64,000 nt of DNA from Laccaria trichodermophora (lineage: Eukaryota > Basidiomycota > Agaricomycetes > Agaricales > Hydnangiaceae). A program made the translations under genes and the position numbers. The notes below the pieces were generated by a model that worked only from the letters and a program-made list of their open reading frames with translations, ran no database searches and was not told where the DNA came from. This document shows positions 54,543 through 63,801 of this stretch, one piece after another. Each line of letters begins with the position of its first letter. Positions within the stretch are counted from its first letter, which is position 1. Where the stretch lies: positions 98,149 through 162,148 of the forward strand of contig JACTVC010000048.1 in assembly GCA_018417955.1 (NCBI GenBank), in the 5' to 3' direction.

Positions 54543-54896
54543 TGTAACAGACGTGACCTCATTATCACGGTTCCAATCCTCTCGTCTTCGCGCTTACGCG
54601 CTCGGCCTCCGTCGGCCCATTCTCAACGCCTACGGTTTGATATCTCTATGGACACTTACTGCTCCCTACTCCCATTGCCTATCACCTGCCTATCTCATTT
54701 GTTATCCCTGCCTATTATCCCCATCCTTGTCCTACCCCTTGCCCTACCTACTGCAGTATAAAAGAACAGACTGTATCTCGTAGTTACCCCAGTGAATACC
54801 AGAGTCTTAAACAGTCTTTCGTGTTCGCTCTTGCTCTCAGTGTGCCAGCTCCAAACTACAGTCACCTCCCGTCACCGTAGTCACAGATCTGTCACA
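54543..54896 (+). repeat. 5' LTR (3' limit uncertain)
   Basis: It begins TGTAACAGACGTGACC, repeated at 63802. The end is set at CTGTCACA (54889-54896) because that inverts the TGTAACAG start. However, a primer-site-like TGGCGACCATAC occurs only at 55009, which would allow an LTR up to about 55008. A TATAAAA box is at 54757-54763. Confidence 0.7.
54757..54763 (+). promoter_or_regulatory. TATA box of the 5' LTR
   Basis: CAGTATAAAAGAACAG is a strong TATA element inside the LTR, about 300 bp before the gag start. Transcription would begin some 30 bp downstream, near 54790. Confidence 0.65.
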
Positions 54897-55055
54897 TATT
54901 TTTTGACTTAACCCGACTCGACAAAACTCGTCTCTACTCTCTCTCTCTCTTCTCGACATCGCCCGTTTTCTGGACTCCTTCGGTTTGATCACCCGGACCC
55001 CCGACTTCTGGCGACCATACCCCCCTCGTCTCATTTATCTCTTTATCTCGTCTCT

Positions 55056-58046
55056 ATGTCTTCTACTCGTTATCAGACTCGAGCGCGCGTCTCGCGTTCT
55101 GGAATAGCTACCCAGAATGGTGCGCCCGCCTCTACTAACTTTGTTACTAACAACCTCGGTTCACAGATATCCCGTGAGGGCTCGCCTGATGCGGCCCCCA
55201 CTAGCCCTGCCAGGCTCACGGCAATTTCATCGGAGAAAACCCCTCGCTCTCATAGCGATGTGGCGGCCTCCAGGCCTTCCTCGCCGGTTACTGCCAGCGG
55301 GGAAGGGACGCTTCGGCGTCTTCCTCCCAAAGAACAAGTGCAGAGCACGACGTCTACGGAGCGTATCCCAGCTACGGCTGGCGTCACCTTTGGGAACGAC
55401 AACGTCGTTCCTGATCGTGAATCTGACTTATCAGAGTCAAGTGAACCCAGTGACCAGGATGATAACCCCAATCCTTGGATCAGAGTAGTTCCTAGGCGTA
55501 CACGTAGCCTGGAATCTCTCAGTAAAGTTAGAATGAATAAAAATTCTATTACTATTGACAAAAACAATAAGAAATTGAGAACAGAAAAAGAAACTGTACT
55601 CAACCAAGCTGAAGAACAATTGACTCCAGCCCAGAAGAAACAAATTTCTCGTCGTTATGAGAAACTTAAGGAAATACCTCGGAAGAGGGCAGAATCTCCG
55701 GCCTCACGTGGTGAAGGGCCATCCCATTCCAAAGGCAAAAACGTTGACCCGAGGAATTGGGGTGAGGCCCAATTAAGTGATGAAGACCTGGATGTCGACG
55801 CCCAGCGCGCCGCTCTTGAGTCCTTTAAGGATCATCACAAGGAAACATCTGTGCGATCAGATTCCGAGAATGAAATTTCAGAGAATGAAAAATCGGCGCG
55901 GAAGAAACGCACTCACAGAAATAAGAAGAAAACCTTAAAGGTTACTAAGAACCCTAAGGCACAGACCCCCATGTCAGACCTGACTGGGCGACATGTCTCC
56001 AAGGTTAATGATCGTCGATCCGCGCGCCGGGAAAAGGTTGCTCGAAGCGCGGAAAGCAGACCCATTAATCAAATCGCACCTGACAGCTACCTCGGGCGTG
56101 CACTTGACAATGTCGACAGACGCTCTCGCTCTCGTCGAACGGATCCAGACCCTGAATCTTCAGATTCTTCTTATTCCAGCTCGGACTCATCCTCGAGTGA
56201 GTCGCCAAGTGATTCTGAGAGCTCGGTTAGCTCTCAGGACAGCCCACGCGCGAGGAAACGCTCCAAGCGAAAGTCGCGTCGCAGGCACCAGCGTTCTAAG
56301 TCCAGGTCACGTAAATCTGGGCTGAAACCCATTCCCCCCAAAGAATATGATGGAGCAGCAGATGCTCGCTCCTATCACCGCTTTGTTACTGAGGGAACTG
56401 AGTACGTTACGGCTGGAAAAGTCCGTAGAAATAAACAAGTCTTTGTCCTATCATATTATTTGAAAGGAAAGGCTTACGATTATTATACTCAGAAAGTATC
56501 AATGAATTACCGAGACTGGACGCTCCGGCAATTCTTTGAACAAATGTTCAATTACTGCTTCCCAATAAACTATAGGATGGCACAAAGGAAAAAGCTTAAA
56601 AAGTGTTTCCAAAATGAAAAAACGGTTTCGGAATACGTACACGAACTCGAGGAACTTTTCAATATGATCGGCGTTGTTGACGATCGTGAAAAAGTAATCA
56701 AGCTTTGGAATGGTCTCCGCAGCTCGATTCAAAGGGCTCTCTGGCGTGATGGATACAATCCCGAGATATCTGAATGGGATGACGTCTGCGACGGAGCAGA
56801 AACCATCGAAATTTCGGAGTCAGTCCCTGATCAACAGCGGAAGAATAATAATTCGGGAACTCACCATGTTCACCAGAATAATGGAAATTCTCGAGACAAG
56901 AAGAACTCAGGAAATCGAAATCCTGGTTCTTCTAATAACTTCCAGAGAGGAAGTTCTCAAGCGCCGTCTGGACAGAGAAATAATAATTTCTCCAGGGGGT
57001 CCAGCCGGCCTCAGTCCCAACAGCCTAAAGGGAACTACAATCAGAATAATTCTTTCAGACGAACTGACTGGAAGAATTCCAAACCAAATAACTTCCAACG
57101 TGAAAGCACAGCTCCTAAGCTGAGTGACAAGGAAAAAGCTGAATTGTTGGCGTCTGGGTCTTGCTTCCGTTGCAAGAAGCCCGGCCATCTTTCACGAAAC
57201 TGCCCTCAGGGAAATACCGTTAAGTCTGGTGGTAACAACAGCAAACCGCCTGGACTTACCAATTATAATATTGAGATCGGGCCCGAGCTTCTTGAATCCG
57301 ACGAAGCTGAGGCCATTGATTCACTAGAACTCGGCGCCATAACCTGGCCAAATTCTGAAAACATTGAATGGATTGGGAATGAGCCGTCATGGATGGTATA
57401 TGATCCCGATATGCCAAGACGTACCTCGCTTGGGGACGCTCTGGCTTTGATGGCTGAATACGTACTGGACATCATGCAGCCATACCCTGGTGATAGTAAC
57501 GCGATGGGTAACGGCGGTGTCCGCCAACGATTTAGCGTTTATCGGACTAGCAATCCTGATTGGTATCGTATTAATGATTACCTGAATCTAAACGGTTGTG
57601 TAATACGCACCTCAAATCTGGAAAACTCTCACTTCCGACTAGGAGAGTGGTATGCACGCCGGCTATCACGTCGACTTCATAAATTAGAAAAAATGAAGCG
57701 CCTTTGGACTATGGCGGATGCTTACAGTATCAACGCGACACACATGCTGTGTAGCGGCATCCCAACACTCTACCCATCCAGTGATCCCGACGCGGATCCT
57801 GAAGGTCGTTTTTTTGTAACGCGTGGCGAGCCTGATGAATTTGTAATTCATGACGAAGATTTCAGTCAGCCATTGAAAGTTGACAAGTCAATTATAATGA
57901 ATGCTCACTTTGACTTGGCCAAGTGGTATCAAGCTCGACGCTACCCAAGGCTCGTTTTGATGCGGAAAGTGTTGACGTGGATTTATCCACGCTATTCGAC
58001 GAAAGCCCAGAACCTACTTCTGAAATATTTAGAGGGTCGATTGTAA
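55056..58046 (+). CDS. gag: Gag polyprotein with zinc knuckle and two C-terminal WY-type modules
   Basis: The product is 996 aa, long for Gag. Residues 1-420 are polar, with Ser/Arg-rich runs (DSSYSSSDSSSSE, RKSRRRHQRSKSRSRKSG) that could bind RNA. The capsid-like Retrotrans_gag region lies at about 430-590 (YDGAADARSYHRFV, SYYLKGKAYDYYTQ, RDWTLRQFFEQMFNYCFP, NEKTVSEYVHELEELF). An Asn/Ser/Gly-rich linker precedes one CCHC knuckle, CFRCKKPGHLSRNC (about 704-717). Beyond it an unusual extension of about 270 residues holds two related modules: RFSVYRT...FRLGEWYARR (about 824-870) and RFFVTRG...FDLAKWYQARR (about 917-964). It packages element RNA. The stop at 58046 lies 124 nt inside the pol frame. 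Confidence 0.93.
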   Translation: MSSTRYQTRARVSRSGIATQNGAPASTNFVTNNLGSQISREGSPDAAPTSPARLTAISSEKTPRSHSDVAASRPSSPVTASGEGTLRRLPPKEQVQSTTSTERIPATAGVTFGNDNVVPDRESDLSESSEPSDQDDNPNPWIRVVPRRTRSLESLSKVRMNKNSITIDKNNKKLRTEKETVLNQAEEQLTPAQKKQISRRYEKLKEIPRKRAESPASRGEGPSHSKGKNVDPRNWGEAQLSDEDLDVDAQRAALESFKDHHKETSVRSDSENEISENEKSARKKRTHRNKKKTLKVTKNPKAQTPMSDLTGRHVSKVNDRRSARREKVARSAESRPINQIAPDSYLGRALDNVDRRSRSRRTDPDPESSDSSYSSSDSSSSESPSDSESSVSSQDSPRARKRSKRKSRRRHQRSKSRSRKSGLKPIPPKEYDGAADARSYHRFVTEGTEYVTAGKVRRNKQVFVLSYYLKGKAYDYYTQKVSMNYRDWTLRQFFEQMFNYCFPINYRMAQRKKLKKCFQNEKTVSEYVHELEELFNMIGVVDDREKVIKLWNGLRSSIQRALWRDGYNPEISEWDDVCDGAETIEISESVPDQQRKNNNSGTHHVHQNNGNSRDKKNSGNRNPGSSNNFQRGSSQAPSGQRNNNFSRGSSRPQSQQPKGNYNQNNSFRRTDWKNSKPNNFQRESTAPKLSDKEKAELLASGSCFRCKKPGHLSRNCPQGNTVKSGGNNSKPPGLTNYNIEIGPELLESDEAEAIDSLELGAITWPNSENIEWIGNEPSWMVYDPDMPRRTSLGDALALMAEYVLDIMQPYPGDSNAMGNGGVRQRFSVYRTSNPDWYRINDYLNLNGCVIRTSNLENSHFRLGEWYARRLSRRLHKLEKMKRLWTMADAYSINATHMLCSGIPTLYPSSDPDADPEGRFFVTRGEPDEFVIHDEDFSQPLKVDKSIIMNAHFDLAKWYQARRYPRLVLMRKVLTWIYPRYSTKAQNLLLKYLEGRL
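57914..58046 (+). other. gag-pol overlap, probable -1 frameshift window
   Basis: Pol is open in the -1 frame from 57914 to the gag stop at 58046. I saw no canonical X-XXY-YYZ slippery heptamer in the gag reading of this window. Candidates such as CGTTTTG and GAAATATT are imperfect. An unusual shift site or another mode of expression (bypass, splicing) is therefore possible. Confidence 0.55.
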
Positions 58047-61000
58047 CCGCCGACAGCAATAATAACTCACCTGAGTTACAAGCTGACGACGATTTTGATT
58101 ATTCGGACATGCCCGACCTACAATCCATAACCGACTCGGATTGGGACGAAGAAATCGCCGCAACCCAGTCTGATTGGGATGAACGCACTTACACTCCCAT
58201 AGGCGAAATCCATGGCGAGTTGGTGGCCCAAAATCTGGAGATTTGTGCCCCATACCCTGGGGACATGCCAAGCTCAAGGGTGAGCTTCTTCAGACGTTTT
58301 GGGGTCGTGCGTATTGGGGAAGATCAGTACCGAGTGCATGATCGAGTCCTACAGACCAATAGCTACCTGTCCACGGACTTGATAATGCAACCACGTTTTA
58401 CACCTGGAGAATGGTACGCCAATCAGTGCTCAATTCGCACAGGCATATCCACGCACCAGTGGGACATCAGCCATGTCCCACTAACTATGGGAAACCTCCT
58501 CGAAAGCGAAATCGCCCGCGTATTGAGACGAGGGGCACCATACGCTTTTGACGATCTGTTTCCTGCGGTCCCTTTGCATCGTCGGTTCTCCGTATCCCTA
58601 GATACCCAGAACAACGACACCTTCATGATAGAAGATCGTCAGTGGGAGGTAATAACTCACCTGTCTTCTATGATGATTGAGAACCCGGCCTTTGACCTGG
58701 CTAGTTGGTATGAAGACCAGTTAGTTGACAGGCTCGAAAACGCAAGGCGTCAAAGGGAAACGGACCTGATGCCTAACAAAAGGTTCCGAGACCCTGATGA
58801 CGATGATAGTTCCGCTTGGAACTCGGATCAACGATCTAACGGAACGGAGTCCGATCAATACAGGGACGACACGCACCTTGAGTTGAATGGGCTTCAGGTC
58901 CCTCGCGGCACGTATCCTGCTGTCCAGCGGAATGCTGCAGTAACGAAGGATGCCAGTAGGAAGGTCCCTCGACCTGTAGTAATTACTGCTAAAATCAATG
59001 GGCATCCTGCACGAGCCCTTCTTGATTCAGGCTCACTGGGGGACTTTATGTCTTCTACAGTGGCTGATCAGTTGAAAGTAAAAAAGGATAAGCTAGCCTT
59101 ACCCCTTGGCCTGCAGCTAGCGGTGCAGGGATCACGCTCCAAGATCAACTCTGGGGCAAGCGTTAAATTTGAATACCAAAAAATAACGGAAGATCGGTAC
59201 TTCGATATAATCAACCTATCGAACTACGACCTGATCCTGGGCACGCCCTGGCTGTATCAGCACCAGGTATCAGTGGGATTTAATCCTGCTCGAGTTCTTG
59301 TTGGAAGCGACGTGGCGTTGCCTCTCGACGGAATTTCAGTAACGTCCATCGCGTCACGAGCTGTTGCACTCGAAAATCTGGACATAGATAGGGCGCGAAA
59401 ATTCCTATTGGAATATGCGGACCCTCTGTGCAAAGATGCGAGTGAGACTGAACTCCCACCTTTGAGAATAATCAATCATACCATACCTTTGATTGATGAA
59501 AACAAGTTGTATCCATGGCGTCCTTCGCGATGCCCTGAAGCTTTAAGATCTCAGTGGGTTGAGAAAAAGAACGCATACCTGAAGACGGGCCGTTGGGAAA
59601 TAACGAACACCTCTAACACGATTCCTATGTTGTTAGTAGTTAAACCCAGGAAACCTGGAGACCCCCCGTTGCTCAGAACGGTATACGATTTGCGTGCTCG
59701 AAATGAAAATACGCACAAAATGACGTCCCCGCTCCCAGACCCAGAAGGGATTTTGCGGAGGGCGGCTAGACATCGTTTTCGGTCCATGATGGACGGCAAG
59801 GACGCATACGAACAAATTCGTATCACGCCCGAGCACGTTCACCGGACTGCAACAACTACTCCTGATGGAAACATGATTAGCCATGTAATCCAACAGGGGG
59901 ATTGCAACGCCCCTGCAACTTACCAGGCATTAATGAACCAATTATTCTCGCCTTACATAGGCCAGTTCATGGACGTATATCTGGATGATATAATAATTTA
60001 TTCAGATTCTGTTGAAGATCACATCAAACATGTTAAAATTGTGATTGATATTCTTACCAGAGAAAAACTTTACCTGAGCAAGAAGAAGTTGTACTTCCTT
60101 TGCCCAGAAATGAAAATCCTCGGACGGATTGTCAGTGACAACGGCATCCGTATGGATCCCTACAAAGTCGACTCAGTCTTGAATTGGAAGACACCGACGA
60201 ATCGCGATCTTCTTCGCGGATTCCTGGGTTCCGTGGGATATCTAGCAGAAGACATCCCAAACGTTAGAATTCCGATGGGCGTTCTCCATGGACTCACTGG
60301 AGATACCGTACCTTTTCGTTGGGGATTCACGGAGCAGCGAGCGTTCGAGGACGTCAAAGCGCTTGTTCAAGCGGCTAGGGACCATAATCGCGTTCCCCTC
60401 GAATACGCGCCTAGCGCCCCCCAAATCTGGATGGTAACGGATGGGTGCGCTACAGGCGTTGCCGGTCTTGTCAGCCAAGGAAAAAACTGGAAAGATGCCA
60501 AGATTGCGGCATTTTACTCAGCTAAGCTCAATTCTGCACAGCAGAATTATCCGGTCCACGAAATTGAGATGCTTGCTGGAGTTGAAACGATGTTGAGACA
60601 CCGTGATATTCTACAAGGCGTAAAATTTAAGTGGATTACAGACCATAAAGGTCTGGAATACTTACTGAATCAACGAAATCTATCCGGCAGGCAAGCTCGG
60701 TGGATCGAAACGATAAGCGAATTTGATTTCGAAGTCGTTTACGTTGCTGGATCTGAGAATGTCGTAGCGGACGCGCTGTCCAGGATATACTCAGCGGATA
60801 GTCCTGGAACGGTGCGAGCGGCTAGCGAATACACGTACTTTGATGTCGTTGATGACGACCATCTTGACCTTGTGGAAACGACGTTGCCGGTGTTAGCTGG
60901 TATCGAAGCGCGTGTTGCTGTTCAGAGACGCCCAAGAGAACCAGCGCCTGGCGCGGAGACCGGTCGTCCTGAGACGTCGAAGGAATTCGCCGCGAGAGTA

Positions 61001-63667
61001 AAAGACCATTTCGTTGTACGAGGCCCTCGACAACGAAAGGAGGGCGGGAATGGGAACGCAAAAGCGAACGTTGACAAAACAACGCCCAAAACGACGCCCA
61101 CAAGCGAGAAACTCACGATCCGAGTGCCGCCGCAAGCTAAAAATAGCGTGGCACCTAGATCTGATGATATCGAAGACACGGAGATACGCCCCGAGCCCTC
61201 GATCCCATCAGAGTTCCCATCGTTAGTAAACGTTGTATCGGAAAGTCAAGATGGAATTGACCTTCTGCAAAAGCTCAAAGGAAAATATGCTGAGGACCCA
61301 ATGTTCAAGGCTATATTGGAGAAACCAAATAACTATAGGAATTTTGTAGTGGAAGACAACCTTATCTTTCTGAAATCAGAAAAGTCAAAGGTGCTGTGTA
61401 TTCCCAAGGTTCTGATTGATGGGCGCAGCGCCCGTGAAATCGTTATCTCTGAAGCGCACTCGCTTCTCGCGCACTTAGGCGCTAGCAAAACTTTGGATTA
61501 CCTTCGGGATCACGTTTGGTGGAAAGACTTAGTCTCTGACACCAAAGCGTTTTGTGAAACCTGCTCAACGTGTAAGCGCAGCAAACCAAGTAATCAGAAA
61601 CCCTACGGGTTGCTGAATCCACTTCCAGTGCCAAGTCACCCATGGGAATCCATTGGAATAGACTTTGTTGGACCCTTACCGGAATCTAAGAACCGTGATG
61701 GGTTCTTTGATTGCATCACTGTCATCATTTGTTTATTGACAGCCATGGTTCACCTAGTTCCGAGCAGAATAAATTACAACGCTCGTCAGATTGCTGAACT
61801 TATGTTTGAGGAAGTTTATAAACTTCATGGATTACCCAAACATATAATTAGTGATAGAGATGTGTTGTTCACCAGCGTGTTCTGGGGACATCTCCACAAG
61901 TTAATAGGCGCTAAACTCAAAATGTCAAGCGCTTATCATCCAGAAACGGACGGTTCCACGGAACGAGCCAACCGAACAGTAACTCAAATGCTGAGGCAAT
62001 GCATTAACGAGAAACAAACAGACTGGGTTTCTAAGTTGCCTGCAATCGAGTTCGCGATAAATTCGGCCAGATCGGAAAGTACGGGTTACGCGCCGTTCTT
62101 TTTGAACACCGGACGAATGCCGAGATCCATGATTTGGACTTCAGCCAAATCTGACGAATACCCCACTGTCCGCACGTTCGCGATACAGAGAAAGTTAGCC
62201 CTGATATCCGCACACGACAGTATCCTAGCTGCCCGAGTAAAGCAGACTAGGAACGCGAATAGAAAACGTCAACTCGCACCCTTCAAGGAAAACGACTTGG
62301 TTTATATTTCCACCAAGAACATATCGTTCCCTAAGGGCCTCGCTCGTAAACTGGTCCCCAAATATATTGGACCTTACAAGATTGTGAAGGACTTTAAAAA
62401 TCAGTCTTTCCAGATGGATTTGCCCTCATACCTGAAACAACGAGGAGTTCACAATGTTTTTCATGCGTCGTTACTGAGAATCCACATCCCAAACGATGAC
62501 CGACTTTTCCCCGGTCGTCTTGATGCGCAGTTCTCTCTCGGCGATAGCTCGGAGGGCGAGTGGGCTGTGGATAAAATCTTGTCCCACTCCGGATCAAAGG
62601 AAAATGCGATTTTCGAGATATTGTGGTTGGCTGGCGACGTCACCTGGCTGCCTTACCATCAAATCTCTCATTTAAATGCCCTCCCTGTGTACCTCGACTT
62701 GCTTGGTATCTCCGGTATTTCGGAGCTGCCCAAGGGACATGGTAAACCACCTGCTGATGACCCACAAATTTTCAGTGGTCAGCTGGATGTAATTCCAATT
62801 CCTCAACGCCATAAAACCCCTTCCAAACCTCGCAACAAATCCAGACACTCATCCCCGCTCATTACCCTTCCATTTTGCGACAAACACACTTCGTCTCACA
62901 CCTTATCTCTTTGCACCATCATGCTCGACGCCGACGTCATCCTTCCTGACGCTCCTCCGATCACATCCCTCGATCAGGTTGACCCTGCTCCGAGTCCCAT
63001 CATCTCCGTTGAGAAGAAGCTCCCTCGAATTCTCCCTCGCTCTATCGTTCACGCTCAAATCAAGCGTCTCTCTCGCACGAACTTTCTTGCGACTGACCCC
63101 ATCAAAGAGGAGAAGTATTTCTTCCACGCTGGACAAATTGCCAGCTTCTGCTCTACCGACGCAGAACTTCGTCGTCGCCAAGTGCCCGATGCCTTTCCTG
63201 CTGGATACCGCGACTTCGCCGAAGTCTTCAATACTCACATAGAAGACAACCCCATTCGCTTCGCCACCTACGATGCCAAAACCAAGGAGTTCGATTTAAA
63301 CGGCGACCCAGTCACCTTAGCGGATTTTTACATTACGGATAGCGACATTGGTGCCAAACCTCGCACCAGCCAGCCCACACGTGAACCTGAAACCAAACCC
63401 AGAGGCAAGAAGCGTCCCGCTCCAGAGTCCAACGAGCCTACCCCTTCCTCTTCTTCCTCCAACGCCTTCGCTCCCCTCGTCATTGAACCCGAACCCGAGC
63501 GCCTCACGGCAAAACGCGCCAAGGTCGTCGAAAACCTTTTATGGCATGCCGCCGAGACTCTCCAGAAGCAGCATCAACGCACTGACACTGCCAAGGCTGC
63601 CCGCATCCAAAGGAAGAACGATCGCCTCCTTCTCGCAGCAGCTCGCGCCCGCTCCTCCACTTCCTAA
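57914..63667 (+). CDS. pol: Pol polyprotein: protease, RT, RNase H, integrase, chromodomain, C-terminal extension
   Basis: The frame is -1 to gag and opens at 57914 without an ATG before 58109, so expression by frameshift from gag is likely. Counting from 57923 there are 1914 codons. Two WY-type modules (about 115-165 and 220-264) precede protease LLDSGSLGDFMS (about 366). RT has LLVVKPRKPGDPPLLRTVYD and catalytic VYLDDIIIYSD (about 683). RNase H has MVTDGCATG, HEIEMLAGV, TDHKGLEYLL and VVADALSRI. Integrase has an HHCC finger (HSLLAHLG ... CETCSTC) and the DDE triad in GIDFVGP, ISDRD and GSTERANR. A chromodomain (WAVDKILSHSG, EILWLAGDVTWLPYHQI) near 1546-1590 may direct integration to marked chromatin. 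A further extension of about 290 residues follows. Confidence 0.95.
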   Translation, partial: LGQVVSSSTLPKARFDAESVDVDLSTLFDESPEPTSEIFRGSIVTADSNNNSPELQADDDFDYSDMPDLQSITDSDWDEEIAATQSDWDERTYTPIGEIHGELVAQNLEICAPYPGDMPSSRVSFFRRFGVVRIGEDQYRVHDRVLQTNSYLSTDLIMQPRFTPGEWYANQCSIRTGISTHQWDISHVPLTMGNLLESEIARVLRRGAPYAFDDLFPAVPLHRRFSVSLDTQNNDTFMIEDRQWEVITHLSSMMIENPAFDLASWYEDQLVDRLENARRQRETDLMPNKRFRDPDDDDSSAWNSDQRSNGTESDQYRDDTHLELNGLQVPRGTYPAVQRNAAVTKDASRKVPRPVVITAKINGHPARALLDSGSLGDFMSSTVADQLKVKKDKLALPLGLQLAVQGSRSKINSGASVKFEYQKITEDRYFDIINLSNYDLILGTPWLYQHQVSVGFNPARVLVGSDVALPLDGISVTSIASRAVALENLDIDRARKFLLEYADPLCKDASETELPPLRIINHTIPLIDENKLYPWRPSRCPEALRSQWVEKKNAYLKTGRWEITNTSNTIPMLLVVKPRKPGDPPLLRTVYDLRARNENTHKMTSPLPDPEGILRRAARHRFRSMMDGKDAYEQIRITPEHVHRTATTTPDGNMISHVIQQGDCNAPATYQALMNQLFSPYIGQFMDVYLDDIIIYSDSVEDHIKHVKIVIDILTREKLYLSKKKLYFLCPEMKILGRIVSDNGIRMDPYKVDSVLNWKTPTNRDLLRGFLGSVGYLAEDIPNVRIPMGVLHGLTGDTVPFRWGFTEQRAFEDVKALVQAARDHNRVPLEYAPSAPQIWMVTDGCATGVAGLVSQGKNWKDAKIAAFYSAKLNSAQQNYPVHEIEMLAGVETMLRHRDILQGVKFKWITDHKGLEYLLNQRNLSGRQARWIETISEFDFEVVYVAGSENVVADALSRIYSADSPGTVRAASEYTYFDVVDDDHLDLVETTLPVLAGIEARVAVQRRPREPAPGAETGRPETSKEFAARVKDHFVVRGPRQRKEGGNGNAKANVDKTTPKTTPTSEKLTIRVPPQAKNSVAPRSDDIEDTEIRPEPSIPSEFPSLVNVVSESQDGIDLLQKLKGKYAEDPMFKAILEKPNNYRNFVVEDNLIFLKSEKSKVLCIPKVLIDGRSAREIVISEAHSLLAHLGASKTLDYLRDHVWWKDLVSDTKAFCETCSTCKRSKPSNQKPYGLLNPLPVPSHPWESIGIDFVGPLPESKNRDGFFDCITVIICLLTAMVHLVPSRINYNARQIAELMFEEVYKLHGLPKHIISDRDVLFTSVFWGHLHKLIGAKLKMSSAYHPETDGSTERANRTVTQMLRQCINEKQTDWVSKLPAIEFAINSARSESTGYAPFFLNTGRMPRSMIWTSAKSDEYPTVRTFAIQRKLALISAHDSILAARVKQTRNANRKRQLAPFKENDLVYISTKNISFPKGLARKLVPKYIGPYKIVKDFKNQSFQMDLPSYLKQRGVHNVFHASLLRIHIPNDDRLFPGRLDAQFSLGDSSEGEWAVDKILSHSGSKENAIFEILWLAGDVTWLPYHQISHLNALPVYLDLLGISGISELPKGHGKPPADDPQIFSGQLDVIPIPQRHKTPSKPRNKSRHSSPLITLPFCDKHTSSHTLSLCTIMLDADVILPDAPPITSLDQVDPAPSPIISVEKKLPRILPRSIVHAQIKRLSRTNFLATDPIKEEKYFFHAGQIASFCSTDAELRRRQVPDAFPAGYRDFAEVFNTHIEDNPIRFATYDAKTKEFDLNGDPVTLADFYITDSDIGAKPRTSQPTREPETKPRGKKRPAPESNEPTPSSSSSNAFAPLVIEPEPERLTAKRAKVVENLLWHAAETLQKQHQRTDTAKAARIQRKNDRLLLAAARARSSTS

Positions 63668-63801
63668 ATCATCTCTTTCCCCAACTACGTCTCCACGGCA
63701 CACCAAATTTATTCAATCCGATTTCCCCTCTCAACGTTCACCCCCGACACCTTTTATTTTATTGTCAAGAAGGCATTCCTGTGGAATACCTGGAGGGCGT
63801 A
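63668..63801 (+). other. Untranslated tail and polypurine tract
   Basis: This is the short spacer between the pol stop and the 3' LTR. It ends CCTGGAGGGCGTA directly before TGTAACAG, the site expected to prime plus-strand DNA. Confidence 0.6.
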
